From contig JACKEP010000008.1 in the NCBI GenBank assembly GCA_020632915.1, positions 124,001 to 188,000 of the forward strand: a stretch of DNA of 64,000 nt. Direction: 5' to 3'. Shown one piece after another: positions 1-9,680 of the stretch (position 1 is its first letter; each line of letters opens with the position of its first letter). Origin of the DNA: Alphaproteobacteria bacterium. Its GTDB lineage: Bacteria; Myxococcota_A; UBA796; GCA-2862545. The notes beneath the pieces were generated by a model. That model was given only the letters and a program-made list of their open reading frames with translations. It searched no databases and was not told the DNA's origin. A program made the position numbers and the translations under genes.

Positions 1-1
1 C

Positions 2-2674
2 GAGACCCACAAGGAGCGCGACGTCGTCGCCCACCTCGACGGCGCGGAGGCCGTCGAGCTCGAGGTGTTCAAGGAGGCCGACGCCAACGTGGTGGACGTC
101 GCCGCGCAGGTCAAGCTCGCCCTCGACGGCGTGCCCGCCCAGGTCGACGCCGAGACGGTGGCGAAGATGGAGCCCGGCAAGGCGAAGGACGCCGCCGAGG
201 AGGCGCTGGAGGCCGGCAAGGGGTTGGTCGACCGGCTGCCCGACGGGGTGCGCCTCGCCGTGCTCGACGACCAGGCCGAGTTCATCGAGCTCGCCATCGA
301 CAACCTGCGGAGCGCGGTGCTCCTCGGCGGTCTGTTCGCGGTGTTCGTGCTCTACCTGTTCCTGCGCGACTTCCGGGCCACCGGCATCATCGGCGTGGCG
401 ATCCCGGTCAGCGTCGTGGTGGGGTTCGCGCCGCTGTACATGGGCGGCGTCAGCCTCAACCTGATGTCGCTCGGCGGCCTGGCGCTGGGCGTCGGCATGC
501 TCGTCGACAACGCCGTCGTCGTGCTCGAGAGCATCCAACGCTACGTCGACGACGGGCGACCGCGTGCGGAGGCGGCCGTGCGCGGCGTCACCGACGTGGC
601 GGCGGCCGTTGTCGCCTCCACGCTCACCACGGTGGCCGTGTTCGCGCCGATCGGCTTCGTGGAGGGCGTCGGCGGCGAGCTCTTCGGCGACCTGTCGCTC
701 GCCGTGGTCGGCTCGCTGATGGCGTCGCTCGTCGTGGCGCTGTTCCTCGTGCCCACGATGGCGGCGCGGGAGCCGCGTCAGGTCGACGCCGACGACGCGG
801 CCGCGGTCGGACGCCTCCGGCGCGACGAGGTGCTCGCCGAGGTGCGCACGCAGCGCGACGCCGGGCTGGCGTGGTGCCGGGAGAAGGGCTGGCGGCGTCC
901 GCTGATGGCCTACGTGTGGCTTCGGTTCGTGGTCCACGCGGTGGCGGCGCTGTGCCTGGCGCTGGCGCGGGTCGTGTGGGCGTGGACGTGGCGGGTGGGG
1001 CGGTTCGTCTTCGCCATCGCCGTGCTGCCCGTGGTGTTCCTCCTCCAGCTGTTCGCGCGGGGCTTCCAGGCCGCCTACGGCGTGTTCGCCGCCGCCTACC
1101 GGGCGGCGATGGTGCCCACGCTCGCCGCACCCTGGACGGCGGTGGGTGTTGCCGTCGTGCTCGCGGTCGGGGCGTGGTTCCTCGGCGGCACGCTCGGCGC
1201 CCAGCTGCTGCCCGAGGTCCACCAGGGCCGGTTCACCGTCGACGCCGCGATGCCCGTCGGCACGCCGCTCGAGCGCACCGCCCAGGTGGTCGCCGACGCC
1301 GAGCGCATCCTCGACGCCACGCCCGGCGTGGCCGCCGTCTACACCACGATCGGCACCGACGGACGCGCCGACAGCCGCGCCGACGAGGGCGAGCACTCGG
1401 CGCGCATCCGCGTGCAGCTCGTCGAGGGCGGCGACGTCGCCGCCCGCGAGGAGGCGGTGATGGCCGACGTCCGCGGACGCCTGGCCGCGCTGCCGGAGCT
1501 GACGATCCAGCTCGGCACGCCCGCGCTGTTCTCGTTCCGCACGCCGCTGGAGGTGGTGATCTTCGGTCGCGACCTCGACCGGCTGCGGCGGGTGGGCGAC
1601 GGCGTGCGCGCCGCGATGGCCACCCTGCCCGGTCTCGCGGACGTCCGGTCGAGCATGACGCGGGGCAACCCCGAGGTGCAGATCGCCTACGACCGCGAGC
1701 GCCTCGCGCGCTTCGGCCTCGACACGGCCACGGTCGCCGAGCGGGTGCGCGATCTGGTGCAGGGCGTGCGCGCCACCGAGATCCACCGCGGCGACCAGCG
1801 TCTGGAGCTGCGGGTCCAGCTGCTCGAAGACCAGCGCGGCTCCCTCGACGACCTGCGCCGGCTCAACGTCAACCCGCAGGTCACGCCGCCGATCCCGCTC
1901 GACGCGGTCGCGACGTTCACCGAGGCCATCGGCCCGTCCGAGATCCGCCGCGTCGACCAGCAGCGCGCGGTCGTGGTCTCCGCCAACCTCGCCGGCTTCG
2001 ACATGTCCTCGGCCGTCGACGACCTCCAGGGCCTGATGCGCAGCTGGCCGCTCGACGACACGATGAGCTGGGAGCTGGGCGGTCAGGCGCGGGAGCTGTC
2101 GGGCGCGGCGACGTCGCTGGTGTTCGCGCTCGCCCTGGCGGTGTTCCTCGTCTACGTGATCATGGCGTCGACGTTCGAGAACCTGCTCCACCCGTTCGTG
2201 ATCCTCGTCAGCGTGCCGCTGGCGTTCGTGGGCGTGGTCGGCGGCCTGTTCGTGTGGGGCCTGCCGGTGTCGGTGGTCGCCGCGATCGGCGTGATCGTGC
2301 TCGCGGGCGTCGTGGTCAACAACGCCATCGTGCTCGTCGACGCGATCAACCAGCTGCGGTCCGAGGGGGTCGAGCGCCTCGAGGCGATCCGCACGGCGGC
2401 CGCCACGCGCCTGCGGCCGATCCTGATCACCACCGCCACGACCGTGCTCGGCCTGCTGCCGCTGGCGTTCGGGTTCGGCGCGGGCGCGGAGGTGCAGAAG
2501 CCGCTCGCGGTCACGGTGATCGGCGGCCTGTCCTGCTCCACGCTGCTCACGCTCGTGGTGATCCCGGCGGTCTACGCCATCGTCACCTCGGGGGCCGACC
2601 GGTCGACGCAGCGTGACCACGAGGGTGCGGTGGGCGGTCTGGCCGTCGACCCGCCCGCGGAGCCGGGCACGTGA
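2..2674 (+). CDS. RND-family efflux pump inner-membrane subunit (5' truncated)
   Basis: This is the C-terminal ~890 residues of an AcrB/MdtB-type proton-driven exporter; the start lies before the window. The reading frame is open from base 2. The first membrane bundle contains GMLVDNAVVVLES (about nt 495-535), with the Asp of the proton-relay helix. The second periplasmic lobe and the last membrane bundle (nt 2105-2600) follow, with the VVVNNAIVLVDAINQLR signature near nt 2315-2360. Oddly, about 110 residues with extra hydrophobic stretches (nt 780-1125) sit between the first bundle and the helix leading to LLPEVHQG; most RND pumps have only a short loop there. The stop overlaps the GTG of the next RND gene (GTGA), so the two pump genes and the TolC gene form one operon. 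A membrane-fusion protein is expected upstream, outside the window. Family call firm, substrate unknown. Confidence 0.93.
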   Translation, partial: ETHKERDVVAHLDGAEAVELEVFKEADANVVDVAAQVKLALDGVPAQVDAETVAKMEPGKAKDAAEEALEAGKGLVDRLPDGVRLAVLDDQAEFIELAIDNLRSAVLLGGLFAVFVLYLFLRDFRATGIIGVAIPVSVVVGFAPLYMGGVSLNLMSLGGLALGVGMLVDNAVVVLESIQRYVDDGRPRAEAAVRGVTDVAAAVVASTLTTVAVFAPIGFVEGVGGELFGDLSLAVVGSLMASLVVALFLVPTMAAREPRQVDADDAAAVGRLRRDEVLAEVRTQRDAGLAWCREKGWRRPLMAYVWLRFVVHAVAALCLALARVVWAWTWRVGRFVFAIAVLPVVFLLQLFARGFQAAYGVFAAAYRAAMVPTLAAPWTAVGVAVVLAVGAWFLGGTLGAQLLPEVHQGRFTVDAAMPVGTPLERTAQVVADAERILDATPGVAAVYTTIGTDGRADSRADEGEHSARIRVQLVEGGDVAAREEAVMADVRGRLAALPELTIQLGTPALFSFRTPLEVVIFGRDLDRLRRVGDGVRAAMATLPGLADVRSSMTRGNPEVQIAYDRERLARFGLDTATVAERVRDLVQGVRATEIHRGDQRLELRVQLLEDQRGSLDDLRRLNVNPQVTPPIPLDAVATFTEAIGPSEIRRVDQQRAVVVSANLAGFDMSSAVDDLQGLMRSWPLDDTMSWELGGQARELSGAATSLVFALALAVFLVYVIMASTFENLLHPFVILVSVPLAFVGVVGGLFVWGLPVSVVAAIGVIVLAGVVVNNAIVLVDAINQLRSEGVERLEAIRTAAATRLRPILITTATTVLGLLPLAFGFGAGAEVQKPLAVTVIGGLSCSTLLTLVVIPAVYAIVTSGADRSTQRDHEGAVGGLAVDPPAEPGT

Positions 2675-5600
2675 GGCGCTGGCTGCCGTCGCTGGCCTTC
2701 GATCGGCCCGTCACGGTGCTGATGGTGTTCCTCGCCCTGCTGGTGCTGGGCACCCTGGGCTACGCGCGCATCCCGCTACAGATGATGCCCGACGGCTTCG
2801 AGCCGCGCTTCCTCTGGATCCGCGTGCCGTTCGCCAACGCGTCCCCGTCCGAGACCGACGATCTGGTTGTCCGCCCGGTCGAGGAGCAGCTGTCGACGCT
2901 CGCCGGGCTCAAGTCGTTGGAGAGCACGGCCGGCGCCAACAGCGCCACCTTCGAGCTGGAGTTCCAGCCGTCCATCCCGATGGCGCAGGCCTACAACGAC
3001 ACGGTCGACCGGCTCGAGCGGGCGATGCCCGACCTGCCGTCCGAGGTCGAGCGCTACTGGATCTTCAAGTTCAACCCCGCCGACTCCCCCGTGCTCTGGG
3101 CGGGCATGACCTTCCCCGACGAGGTCGAGGACCCCTACGGTCTCGTCGACAAGGTCATCGTGCCGCGGATCGAGCGCATCCCGGGCGTGGCCAGCGTCGA
3201 CCTGTGGGGGGTCAACGGCCGGCGGCTGTTCATCGACTACGACCGCGAGCAGATCCTCGCCCACGCCGTCGACCTCGGCAGCGTCCAGCGCAAGCTGTCC
3301 ACCGACAACTTCCAGATGAGCGGCGGACGGCTCGTGCAGGACGGCCAGGTCCGCCACGTGCGCTCGCTCGCGCGCATCGACGACATCGAGCTGTTCGAGC
3401 GCTACCCGCTCCGCTCCGACGGGCTCGTCCTGGGCGACATCGCGGACGTGTCGTTCCGCGGGGTGGCCTCGGCCGACATCAACCGCGTCAACGGTCGCAA
3501 GGCCGCGGCGATCGCGGTGCGCAAGGAGTCGAGCGCCAACACGGTCGACGTCACCGAGGCGATCGCGGTGGTGCTCGACGAGCTCGCGGCCGATCCGCGC
3601 ACCAAGGGCGCCACGTTCTTCCCGTTCTTCGACCAGGGCGCGCTGATCGCGTCGGCGGTCGACACGCTGCGCAACGCCGCGCTCACGGGCGGCCTGCTGT
3701 CGGTCGTGATCCTGTGGCTGTTCCTGCGCGAGTGGCGGATGACGCTGCTCATCGCGGCGGCGATCCCGTTCTCGCTGCTGATCACCATCGCGGTGCTCTA
3801 CCTGCGCGGCGACAGCCTCAACCTCATCGCGATGATGGGGCTGCTGCTCGCCGTGGGCATGGTCGTCGACAACGCGATCGTCGTGGTCGAGGCGATCTAC
3901 CAGCGAAGAGCCCTCGGCGACGACGTCCGCGAGGCCGCCGTGGCCGGCACGGGGGAGGTGGGCCTGGCGATCGTGGCGTCCACCGCGACGTCCATGGTGG
4001 TGTTCCTCCCCGTCATCCTGATGACCGAGGACGCCGACGCCGCCTTCTTCCTCGGCGTGCTCGGCCTGCCGGTGGTGTTCGCGCTCGGCGCCAGCCTCGT
4101 GGTCGCCCTGGTGTTCGCACCGCTGGCCACGCGCTTCATCCGCGGCGGCCAGATCAAGCCCGACCCGGCCTGGCTCCAGGCCCTGTCCCGCGGTTACGAT
4201 CGCGCCCTGGCCGGCGTGCTGCGCTGGCGGGCCGACAGCACGATCGGGCTCATCCTCGCCACGGCGCTCACGCTGACGATCGCGGTCAAGGGGGTCGGCT
4301 GCACCCAGGGCGGCGAGGGCGGCCTGAACGACTTCGTCATCCGGTTCAGCGTGCCGGCCGACGCCACGCCCGACGAGCGCGACACGATCGTCGACGCCTT
4401 CGAGGAGGTGCTGGAGGCCCACAAGGAGGCGTGGGGCGTGCGCGTCTACCGCGTGCAGCTCGGCGGCTCCTCGGTGCGCGGCCGCGCCTACGTCTACCTC
4501 GAGGAAGAGGGCCCGATGAGCCGCAGGGACGTCATCGCGGCGGCTAAGAAGGAGCTCCCCACCGAGCTGCCGGGGGTCAAGGCGAGCATCGGGTGGGAGG
4601 GCCAGAGCGGCGACGACAAGCAGATCACGCTGTCGATCTACGGCGAGGACCTGTCGGTGCTGGAGGGCCTGTCCGACGAGGTCGTGCGCCGCGTGCGTGC
4701 GGTGGACGGCGTGCTGGGCGCCGAGCTGGCCGACGAGGACGACCCGCGCCAGGAGATCCGTCTCCTGCCCGACCAGGACGCCCTGCGCCGCTACGGCCTC
4801 ACCGCGCAGGCGGTCGGGCAGACGGTGGCGTTCGCCATGCGCGGCAACGCGCTGGAGCCGGTCGTCGAAGGCGACAACGAGATCGAGGTGGAGTCGCGGC
4901 TGTCGCTCGAGGACCGGTCCGACATCGGCACGCTCCTCGACTTCCCGGTGTTCTCGCCCGCCACCCGCAGCCTCGTGCCGGTTCGTGCGCTCACCGACGT
5001 CACCTACGCCAAGGGGCCGGGGAACATCCGGCGCAACGAGCGACGGACGAGCGTGGGCATCACGGTCGATCTGGCCCAGGGCGTCGAGAAGGAGGAGGTC
5101 GTCAGCGGGATCGACGCGGCGCTGGCCGACATGGTGTTGCCGCGTGGCTACTCGTGGGACGCCGGCGACTGGGCCGAGGACCTCGCCGCCGAGAATGGGG
5201 CGATCTTCTTCGCCTTCTTCATGAGCGTGGTGTTCGTGTACCTGCTCATGGGGCTGCTCTTCGAGAGCTGGATCCTGCCGATGGCGATCATCACCACGAT
5301 CCCGATGGCGATGGCCGGCGCGTTCTGGGGCCTGTACCTGACCGACACCGACATGGACACGATGGCGGGCATCGGCCTCGTCGTGCTCGTCGGCGTCGTG
5401 GTCAACAACGGCATCGTGCTCGTCGACTTTATCACCCAGCTGCGCGGCGAGGGGATGGAGCGCAGCGAGGCGATCCGCGAGGCCTGTCAGCGGCGCCTGC
5501 GCCCCATCCTGATGACGGCCGTCACCACGATCACGGGCCTGGTGCCGATGGCGATGGGGTCGAGCGACTTCATCGGCATCCCCTACGCCCCCCTGGGCCG

Positions 5601-5733
5601 CACGGTCATCGGCGGGCTCACCGCGGCCACGGCGCTCACGCTGCTGTTCGTGCCCTACATGTACGTCCTGCTCGACGACCTCCGGGAGACCTCCCTGCAG
5701 GTGCGGGCGTTCTCGCTCTCGAGGAAGACCTGA
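2671..5733 (+). CDS. RND-family efflux pump inner-membrane subunit
   Basis: A complete 1020-residue RND permease, the usual length for the family. It starts at GTG 2671, sharing four bases with the previous stop. The first membrane helix is near residues 10-30. A large periplasmic lobe follows, then a six-helix bundle with GMVVDNAIVVVEAIY near residue 395, a second lobe, and a final bundle with GVVVNNGIVLVDFITQLR. The helix before the second lobe is normal, unlike in the upstream pump. Two adjacent RND genes plus an outer membrane channel resemble MdtBC-type heteromeric pumps, so the two permeases may act together. No heavy-metal (CusA/CzcA) signature was recognised, so a drug, lipid or other hydrophobe exporter is more likely. 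Substrate is not predictable from sequence. Confidence 0.95.
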   Translation: MRRWLPSLAFDRPVTVLMVFLALLVLGTLGYARIPLQMMPDGFEPRFLWIRVPFANASPSETDDLVVRPVEEQLSTLAGLKSLESTAGANSATFELEFQPSIPMAQAYNDTVDRLERAMPDLPSEVERYWIFKFNPADSPVLWAGMTFPDEVEDPYGLVDKVIVPRIERIPGVASVDLWGVNGRRLFIDYDREQILAHAVDLGSVQRKLSTDNFQMSGGRLVQDGQVRHVRSLARIDDIELFERYPLRSDGLVLGDIADVSFRGVASADINRVNGRKAAAIAVRKESSANTVDVTEAIAVVLDELAADPRTKGATFFPFFDQGALIASAVDTLRNAALTGGLLSVVILWLFLREWRMTLLIAAAIPFSLLITIAVLYLRGDSLNLIAMMGLLLAVGMVVDNAIVVVEAIYQRRALGDDVREAAVAGTGEVGLAIVASTATSMVVFLPVILMTEDADAAFFLGVLGLPVVFALGASLVVALVFAPLATRFIRGGQIKPDPAWLQALSRGYDRALAGVLRWRADSTIGLILATALTLTIAVKGVGCTQGGEGGLNDFVIRFSVPADATPDERDTIVDAFEEVLEAHKEAWGVRVYRVQLGGSSVRGRAYVYLEEEGPMSRRDVIAAAKKELPTELPGVKASIGWEGQSGDDKQITLSIYGEDLSVLEGLSDEVVRRVRAVDGVLGAELADEDDPRQEIRLLPDQDALRRYGLTAQAVGQTVAFAMRGNALEPVVEGDNEIEVESRLSLEDRSDIGTLLDFPVFSPATRSLVPVRALTDVTYAKGPGNIRRNERRTSVGITVDLAQGVEKEEVVSGIDAALADMVLPRGYSWDAGDWAEDLAAENGAIFFAFFMSVVFVYLLMGLLFESWILPMAIITTIPMAMAGAFWGLYLTDTDMDTMAGIGLVVLVGVVVNNGIVLVDFITQLRGEGMERSEAIREACQRRLRPILMTAVTTITGLVPMAMGSSDFIGIPYAPLGRTVIGGLTAATALTLLFVPYMYVLLDDLRETSLQVRAFSLSRKT

Positions 5734-7217
5734 TGCGACGCTGGATCCTGGTGCTGGCGGGCCTGGGCCTGTCCACGCCGGCCCTCGCCGGACGCCCGCT
5801 CGGCTACGAGGAGGCGCTCGGGCTGGCGGTCGAGCGCAACCCCACCCTGCGCGCGGCGCGGCTCACCCTCGACCAGACCGAGGCCGACGTGACGGCCGCC
5901 AACGGGCAGTACGACCCCGTGCTCCGCCTCGACGGCGGCTGGAACCGCACGTCGTCGCGGCAGCGCTTCGGCCAGTTCCCCGACCCGTTCCAGATCGACA
6001 GCGACGGCTGGAACCTGGGCATGGACCTGTCGGGCACGGCGCCCACGGGCACGGCGGTGACGGTGTCGGGCGAGTTCGCCCAGTCGCTGGCCCAGGTCCG
6101 TCTCGACGACACCACCGGCGACCCGTCCCTCCTCGACGGCATCTTCGGCACCGACCAGGAGCGCAAGTCGTTCCAGCCCTCGTTCCGACTCACCGTGAGC
6201 CAGGAGCTGCTCAAGGGCATCGCGCTGGGCTTCAACCTGCAGAACGTGCGCCGCGCGGTGTCAGGGCGCACGCTCGCCCAGCTCGAGCTCGATCGCGCCG
6301 AGCAGCAGGCGCTGGCCGACGTGGCCCGCGCCTACTGGAACTGGGTCTACCTCGACCGCCTGGCCGACATCGCGCACCAGTCGGTCGACGTGGCCGAGGA
6401 GAACCTCCGGGTGATCTCGGTCAAGGTCGACGCCGGCGAGCTCGCGCCCGTGGAGCGCACGCGTGGCGAGGCGGCGGCGGTGCAGTCGAGGTCCAACGCC
6501 ATCGAGGCCGAGAACAACGCGGCTGGGGCGCGCGACGGCCTGCTCCTGCTCCTCGGCGAGCACCCGGGGCAGGACTGGGAGCCTGCGTCCGACCCGGGGC
6601 AGGTGCCCGAGCTCGCCGTGGACGCCGGTGCCGCGGTCGATGTCGCCCTCGCCCAGTCGCTCGAGCTGCAGATGCAGCGCCAGCGGGTCGACGACGCCGC
6701 GCGCGACCTCAAGGTGGCCCGCCACAGCGTCCTGCCCTCGCTCACCGCGAACGTGTCCGGTGGGCTGTCGGGCTTCGACGACACCTCGTGGTCGAACGCC
6801 TTCGTGCTCTACGACACGCTGTTGCCGTCGATCTCGGTCGGGGGCGTGTTCAGCGTGCCGCTCGGCAGCCGGGCGTCGGTGGGGCAGGTGCGCCGGTCGT
6901 CCGCCGAGCTCGACAAGCAGAAGCAGGCGCTGATCGATCTCGAAGGGAGCGTGCGCGCCGACGTCGAGAAGCAGGTGCGCGTGCTCACGTCGGCCTACCA
7001 GAAGGTGCGCCTCGCCGACATCAACGTGCGGCTCGCCCAGGAGACGCTCGACGCCGAGCGCGCGCTGGTCGACGTGGGCCGCGCGCTGGTCAAGGACCTG
7101 CTGGAGTCCCAGTCCCAGCTCGACACCGCCCAGGGCGAGGCCGTGCGGGCCCGCACCGACTACCGGCTCGCCGAGGTGGAGCTGCGTCGGCTCCAGGGGC
7201 AGCTCGCGCGGCCCTGA
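5733..7217 (+). CDS. TolC-family outer membrane efflux channel
   Basis: The 494-residue protein starts at ATG 5733, overlapping the RND stop (TGATG). A signal peptide ends near STPALAG (residues 1-20). The body has two related halves of long amphipathic helices. The first includes YEEALGLAVERNPTLRAARLTLDQTEAD, quoted here only for its ends (YEEALGLAVERNPTL), and the second half ends with ERALVDVGRALVKDLLES, the outer membrane efflux protein (OEP) pattern. Length and two-fold repeat fit TolC/OprM channels. It would complete a tripartite exporter with the two RND permeases. No lipobox is seen, so it is TolC-like rather than OprM-like in anchoring. After the stop there are 62 bases without a clear terminator. 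Confidence 0.93.
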   Translation: MRRWILVLAGLGLSTPALAGRPLGYEEALGLAVERNPTLRAARLTLDQTEADVTAANGQYDPVLRLDGGWNRTSSRQRFGQFPDPFQIDSDGWNLGMDLSGTAPTGTAVTVSGEFAQSLAQVRLDDTTGDPSLLDGIFGTDQERKSFQPSFRLTVSQELLKGIALGFNLQNVRRAVSGRTLAQLELDRAEQQALADVARAYWNWVYLDRLADIAHQSVDVAEENLRVISVKVDAGELAPVERTRGEAAAVQSRSNAIEAENNAAGARDGLLLLLGEHPGQDWEPASDPGQVPELAVDAGAAVDVALAQSLELQMQRQRVDDAARDLKVARHSVLPSLTANVSGGLSGFDDTSWSNAFVLYDTLLPSISVGGVFSVPLGSRASVGQVRRSSAELDKQKQALIDLEGSVRADVEKQVRVLTSAYQKVRLADINVRLAQETLDAERALVDVGRALVKDLLESQSQLDTAQGEAVRARTDYRLAEVELRRLQGQLARP

Positions 7218-7279
7218 CGAGCGCGATCCCGCTTGTGTTTCTCGGGCGCATCAGGCACACCGATCCTCGCGGAGGCGGA

Positions 7280-8707
7280 ATGCGGTGGTGGTCGGGGTGT
7301 GCGGTGCTGGGGCTGACGGCGTGCCACCCGCTGTCCGCCTTCCCCGACCCCAAGGACGACGCCGTCGACAACCTGGACTCCGACGTCGCGGTCGACACCG
7401 ACGCCACGGACCTGCCCGACACCAAGCCCGTGGACTCCGACACCGACGCCCCCGAGTCGGATCCGGGCCCGGTCGACACCGACGTCGTCGACACCGAGCC
7501 CGAGGTCGACACCGAGCCGCCGGTGCCCGGCATCGACACGCTGGTGCCGGGCGATCTCGTGATCACCGAGCTGATGGTCGACCCCGCCGCGTGTGCCGAC
7601 GTCGACGCCGAGTACATCGAGCTGCGCAACGTCTCCGGCCGTGCGGTGGACCTCGTCGGGCTGGAGCTGCGCGACGACAACAGCGGCTGGAGCGTGCCGA
7701 CGTCGACGGTGGTGGCGGACGGCGCGTGGGTCCTGCTGGCCCGTCAGCCGCTCGGGGTGCGCTGCTACGGCGCCGCCGTCGACGTCACCTACGGCACGGG
7801 CATCGCGCTGGGCAACCTGTCCGGCGAGGTGTCGGTGCTGGCCGGGGCCACGGTGATCGACGTCGTCCGCTACACCGACGCCTCGGCGAGCGGCGGCCAC
7901 AGCCTCAACCTCGACGTGCGCCGCATCTCGGCCACCGCCAACGACGAACCCGGGAACTGGTGCCTGTCGTCGACGCCGATTGCCGGCTCGACGGACGCGG
8001 GCACGCCCGGCGCCGTCAACGAGGCGTGCGAAGGGCTGGACACGGACGTGGTGGAGACCGACACGGAGGTCGTGGACACCGAGGTCGTGGAGACCGACAC
8101 GGAGGTCGTGGACACCGAGGTCGCCGTGGACACGGAGGTCATGGAGACCGACACGGAGGTCGCGGACACCGAGGTCGTTGAGTCGGACACGGACGTGGCG
8201 GACACCGACGTCGCCGTGGACACCGATGTTCCCGCAGACACGGACCTCCCGCCGGACACGGATGTGCCCGTCGACACCGACGCGGAGACCGACACGGACG
8301 TGCCGGCGGACACGGACCTTCCCGTGGACACCGACGTGCCCGTGGACACGGACCTTCCGGTGGACACGGACCTTCCGGTGGACACGGAGCTCCCTGTGGA
8401 CACGGACCTTCCGGTGGACACGGAGCTCCCTGTGGACACGGACCTTCCGGTGGACACGGACCTTCCGGTGGACACGGACCTTCCGGTGGACACCGACCTC
8501 CCCGTCGACACCGAGCCACCGGTGGACACGGATCTGCCCGTCGACACCGATCTCCCCGTCGACACCGACGTCCCGATCGACACGGACACGCCCTTCGACA
8601 CGGACACCCCCGACGACACGGGCCGTGACTCCAGCGTGTTCGGCCACGACACCGGCCTGCTGCCGCCCCCGCCGCTCCCGGGCGACACCGGCTGGGGCGG
8701 GGGGTGA
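7280..8707 (+). CDS. Lipoprotein with lamin-tail domain and Asp/Thr repeat tail
   Basis: A 475-residue predicted lipoprotein. The N-terminus has a short hydrophobic stretch ending in a lipobox (LTAC, Cys15), and GGAGG lies just upstream of ATG 7280. An acidic DTD-rich linker (residues ~25-90) leads to a lamin-tail (LTD) fold at ~95-225, recognised from GDLVITELMVDP, EYIELRNVSGRAVDLVG and GWVLLAR-like strands. LTD domains in bacteria are usually extracellular and often attached to secreted nucleases or surface proteins. From ~250 to ~455 the protein is almost wholly VDTDLPVDTE-type repeats, ending in a Gly/Pro-rich tail. The acidic repeat probably forms an extended stalk that may bind calcium (inference). 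It is followed after 34 bases by the radical SAM gene. No catalytic motif is seen. Confidence 0.85.
   Translation: MRWWSGCAVLGLTACHPLSAFPDPKDDAVDNLDSDVAVDTDATDLPDTKPVDSDTDAPESDPGPVDTDVVDTEPEVDTEPPVPGIDTLVPGDLVITELMVDPAACADVDAEYIELRNVSGRAVDLVGLELRDDNSGWSVPTSTVVADGAWVLLARQPLGVRCYGAAVDVTYGTGIALGNLSGEVSVLAGATVIDVVRYTDASASGGHSLNLDVRRISATANDEPGNWCLSSTPIAGSTDAGTPGAVNEACEGLDTDVVETDTEVVDTEVVETDTEVVDTEVAVDTEVMETDTEVADTEVVESDTDVADTDVAVDTDVPADTDLPPDTDVPVDTDAETDTDVPADTDLPVDTDVPVDTDLPVDTDLPVDTELPVDTDLPVDTELPVDTDLPVDTDLPVDTDLPVDTDLPVDTEPPVDTDLPVDTDLPVDTDVPIDTDTPFDTDTPDDTGRDSSVFGHDTGLLPPPPLPGDTGWGGG
8041..8612 (+). repeat. Tandem degenerate 18-bp coding repeat (VDTDLP units)
   Basis: The 3' part of the lipoprotein gene consists of imperfect units, best preserved at 8341-8500 as copies of gtggacacggaccttccg or gtggacacggagctccct. 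Earlier units are DTEVVDTEVVETDTEV-like and later ones DLPVDTDVP-like. Near-identical units beside diverged ones suggest recent slippage or unequal exchange in the centre of the array. The unit length is a multiple of three, so copy-number change keeps the frame. Confidence 0.93.
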
Positions 8708-8741
8708 CGGCGCCGCGTTACGGGCCCGGGCCGAGGTGGTC

Positions 8742-9680
8742 GTGAGTCGATTCGTGGTGACGCCGATGCCGACCATGCTCCTGGTGGAGCTGGAGCGGGC
8801 CTACGCGCGCTGTCGGATGGGCTGCGCCTTCTGCCCCGAGAAGTACGAGACGGAGCGGACCTGGGACCTCGGCGACGACGTGCTCGCCGACATCGTCGCC
8901 GAGGCCCGCGCGCTCGCTGCGGACGATCCGCGGCCGGTCTACCTGGAGTCGGCCGACGTGCTGGAGCTGGCCGTGTTCGACGCCCTCGTCGACGCGTGGA
9001 CCGCCAACGGTCGCCAGCTCTACGTCGCCACGCCCGGGCTCCGGCTGGCCGAGCCGGGTGTCGCCGCACGCTACGCCGGCCGGCCGGTCCGCTTCGACCT
9101 CACGCTGCACGGCGCCACCGACGCGGTCGCCGATCAGTCCACCGGGCGGCCGGGCGCCCACGCCACGATCGTCGCGGCGGTCGACGCGTTGCACGCCGCT
9201 GGCGTGCCGTTCCACCTGTCGCTGGTGATCACCGAGGCCAACAGCGCCGAGCTGGCCGACACGGTCCGCCTCGCGGCCACGCGCTGGGGCGTCAGGGACC
9301 TGTCGATCAAGGTGTTCTGGCCCGACACGGCGGCGGGCGGCATCGCGCGCATCCACCCGGACTACCTCGAACAGTTCCCCGACCTGCGGCAGGTGCAGGC
9401 CGAGGTCGCCTCGCTCGCCGACGTGCCCGGCATGCCGCGGCTCGACCTGTACAACCTGCCGTTCTGTCAGGTGGAGCCCACGCTGCTCGCCGACGACCGG
9501 GTGCGGGTGCTCGACTGCTACAACGCCTTCCGGGCCTACGCCCTGCCCCAGTGCACCGGTTGCGCGGCGCGGGAGGTCTGTCCCGGCATGCACCTGCACT
9601 ACGTCCGGCACCACGCGGTCCGACGCCCGGATCCGGCGGCGATCGCGCGGGTGCTCGCGGCGCGTCCAGGCCCGGCGTGA
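8742..9680 (+). CDS. Radical SAM protein with C-terminal Cys cluster
   Basis: A 312-residue radical SAM enzyme. The cluster-binding motif CRMGCAFC (C24, C28, C31) fits CxxxCxxC for the SAM-liganded [4Fe-4S] cluster. The C-terminus adds LDCYNAF and CTGCAAREVCPGM, a Cys-rich region that resembles the auxiliary-cluster (SPASM/twitch-like) tails of peptide-modifying enzymes. GTG 8742 was chosen because GAGG lies at 8733-8736; GTG 8736 and ATG 8766 are in-frame alternatives. The next gene starts inside its stop (GTGA). The neighbours are a surface-type lipoprotein and an M23-like protein, so it may modify one of these or a small peptide, but this is speculation. Fold call firm; substrate unknown. 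Confidence 0.88.
   Translation: MSRFVVTPMPTMLLVELERAYARCRMGCAFCPEKYETERTWDLGDDVLADIVAEARALAADDPRPVYLESADVLELAVFDALVDAWTANGRQLYVATPGLRLAEPGVAARYAGRPVRFDLTLHGATDAVADQSTGRPGAHATIVAAVDALHAAGVPFHLSLVITEANSAELADTVRLAATRWGVRDLSIKVFWPDTAAGGIARIHPDYLEQFPDLRQVQAEVASLADVPGMPRLDLYNLPFCQVEPTLLADDRVRVLDCYNAFRAYALPQCTGCAAREVCPGMHLHYVRHHAVRRPDPAAIARVLAARPGPA

Noticed and set aside
8041..8612. Possible CRISPR-like array
   Set aside because: The repeats are contiguous, coding, in frame and have no unique spacers.
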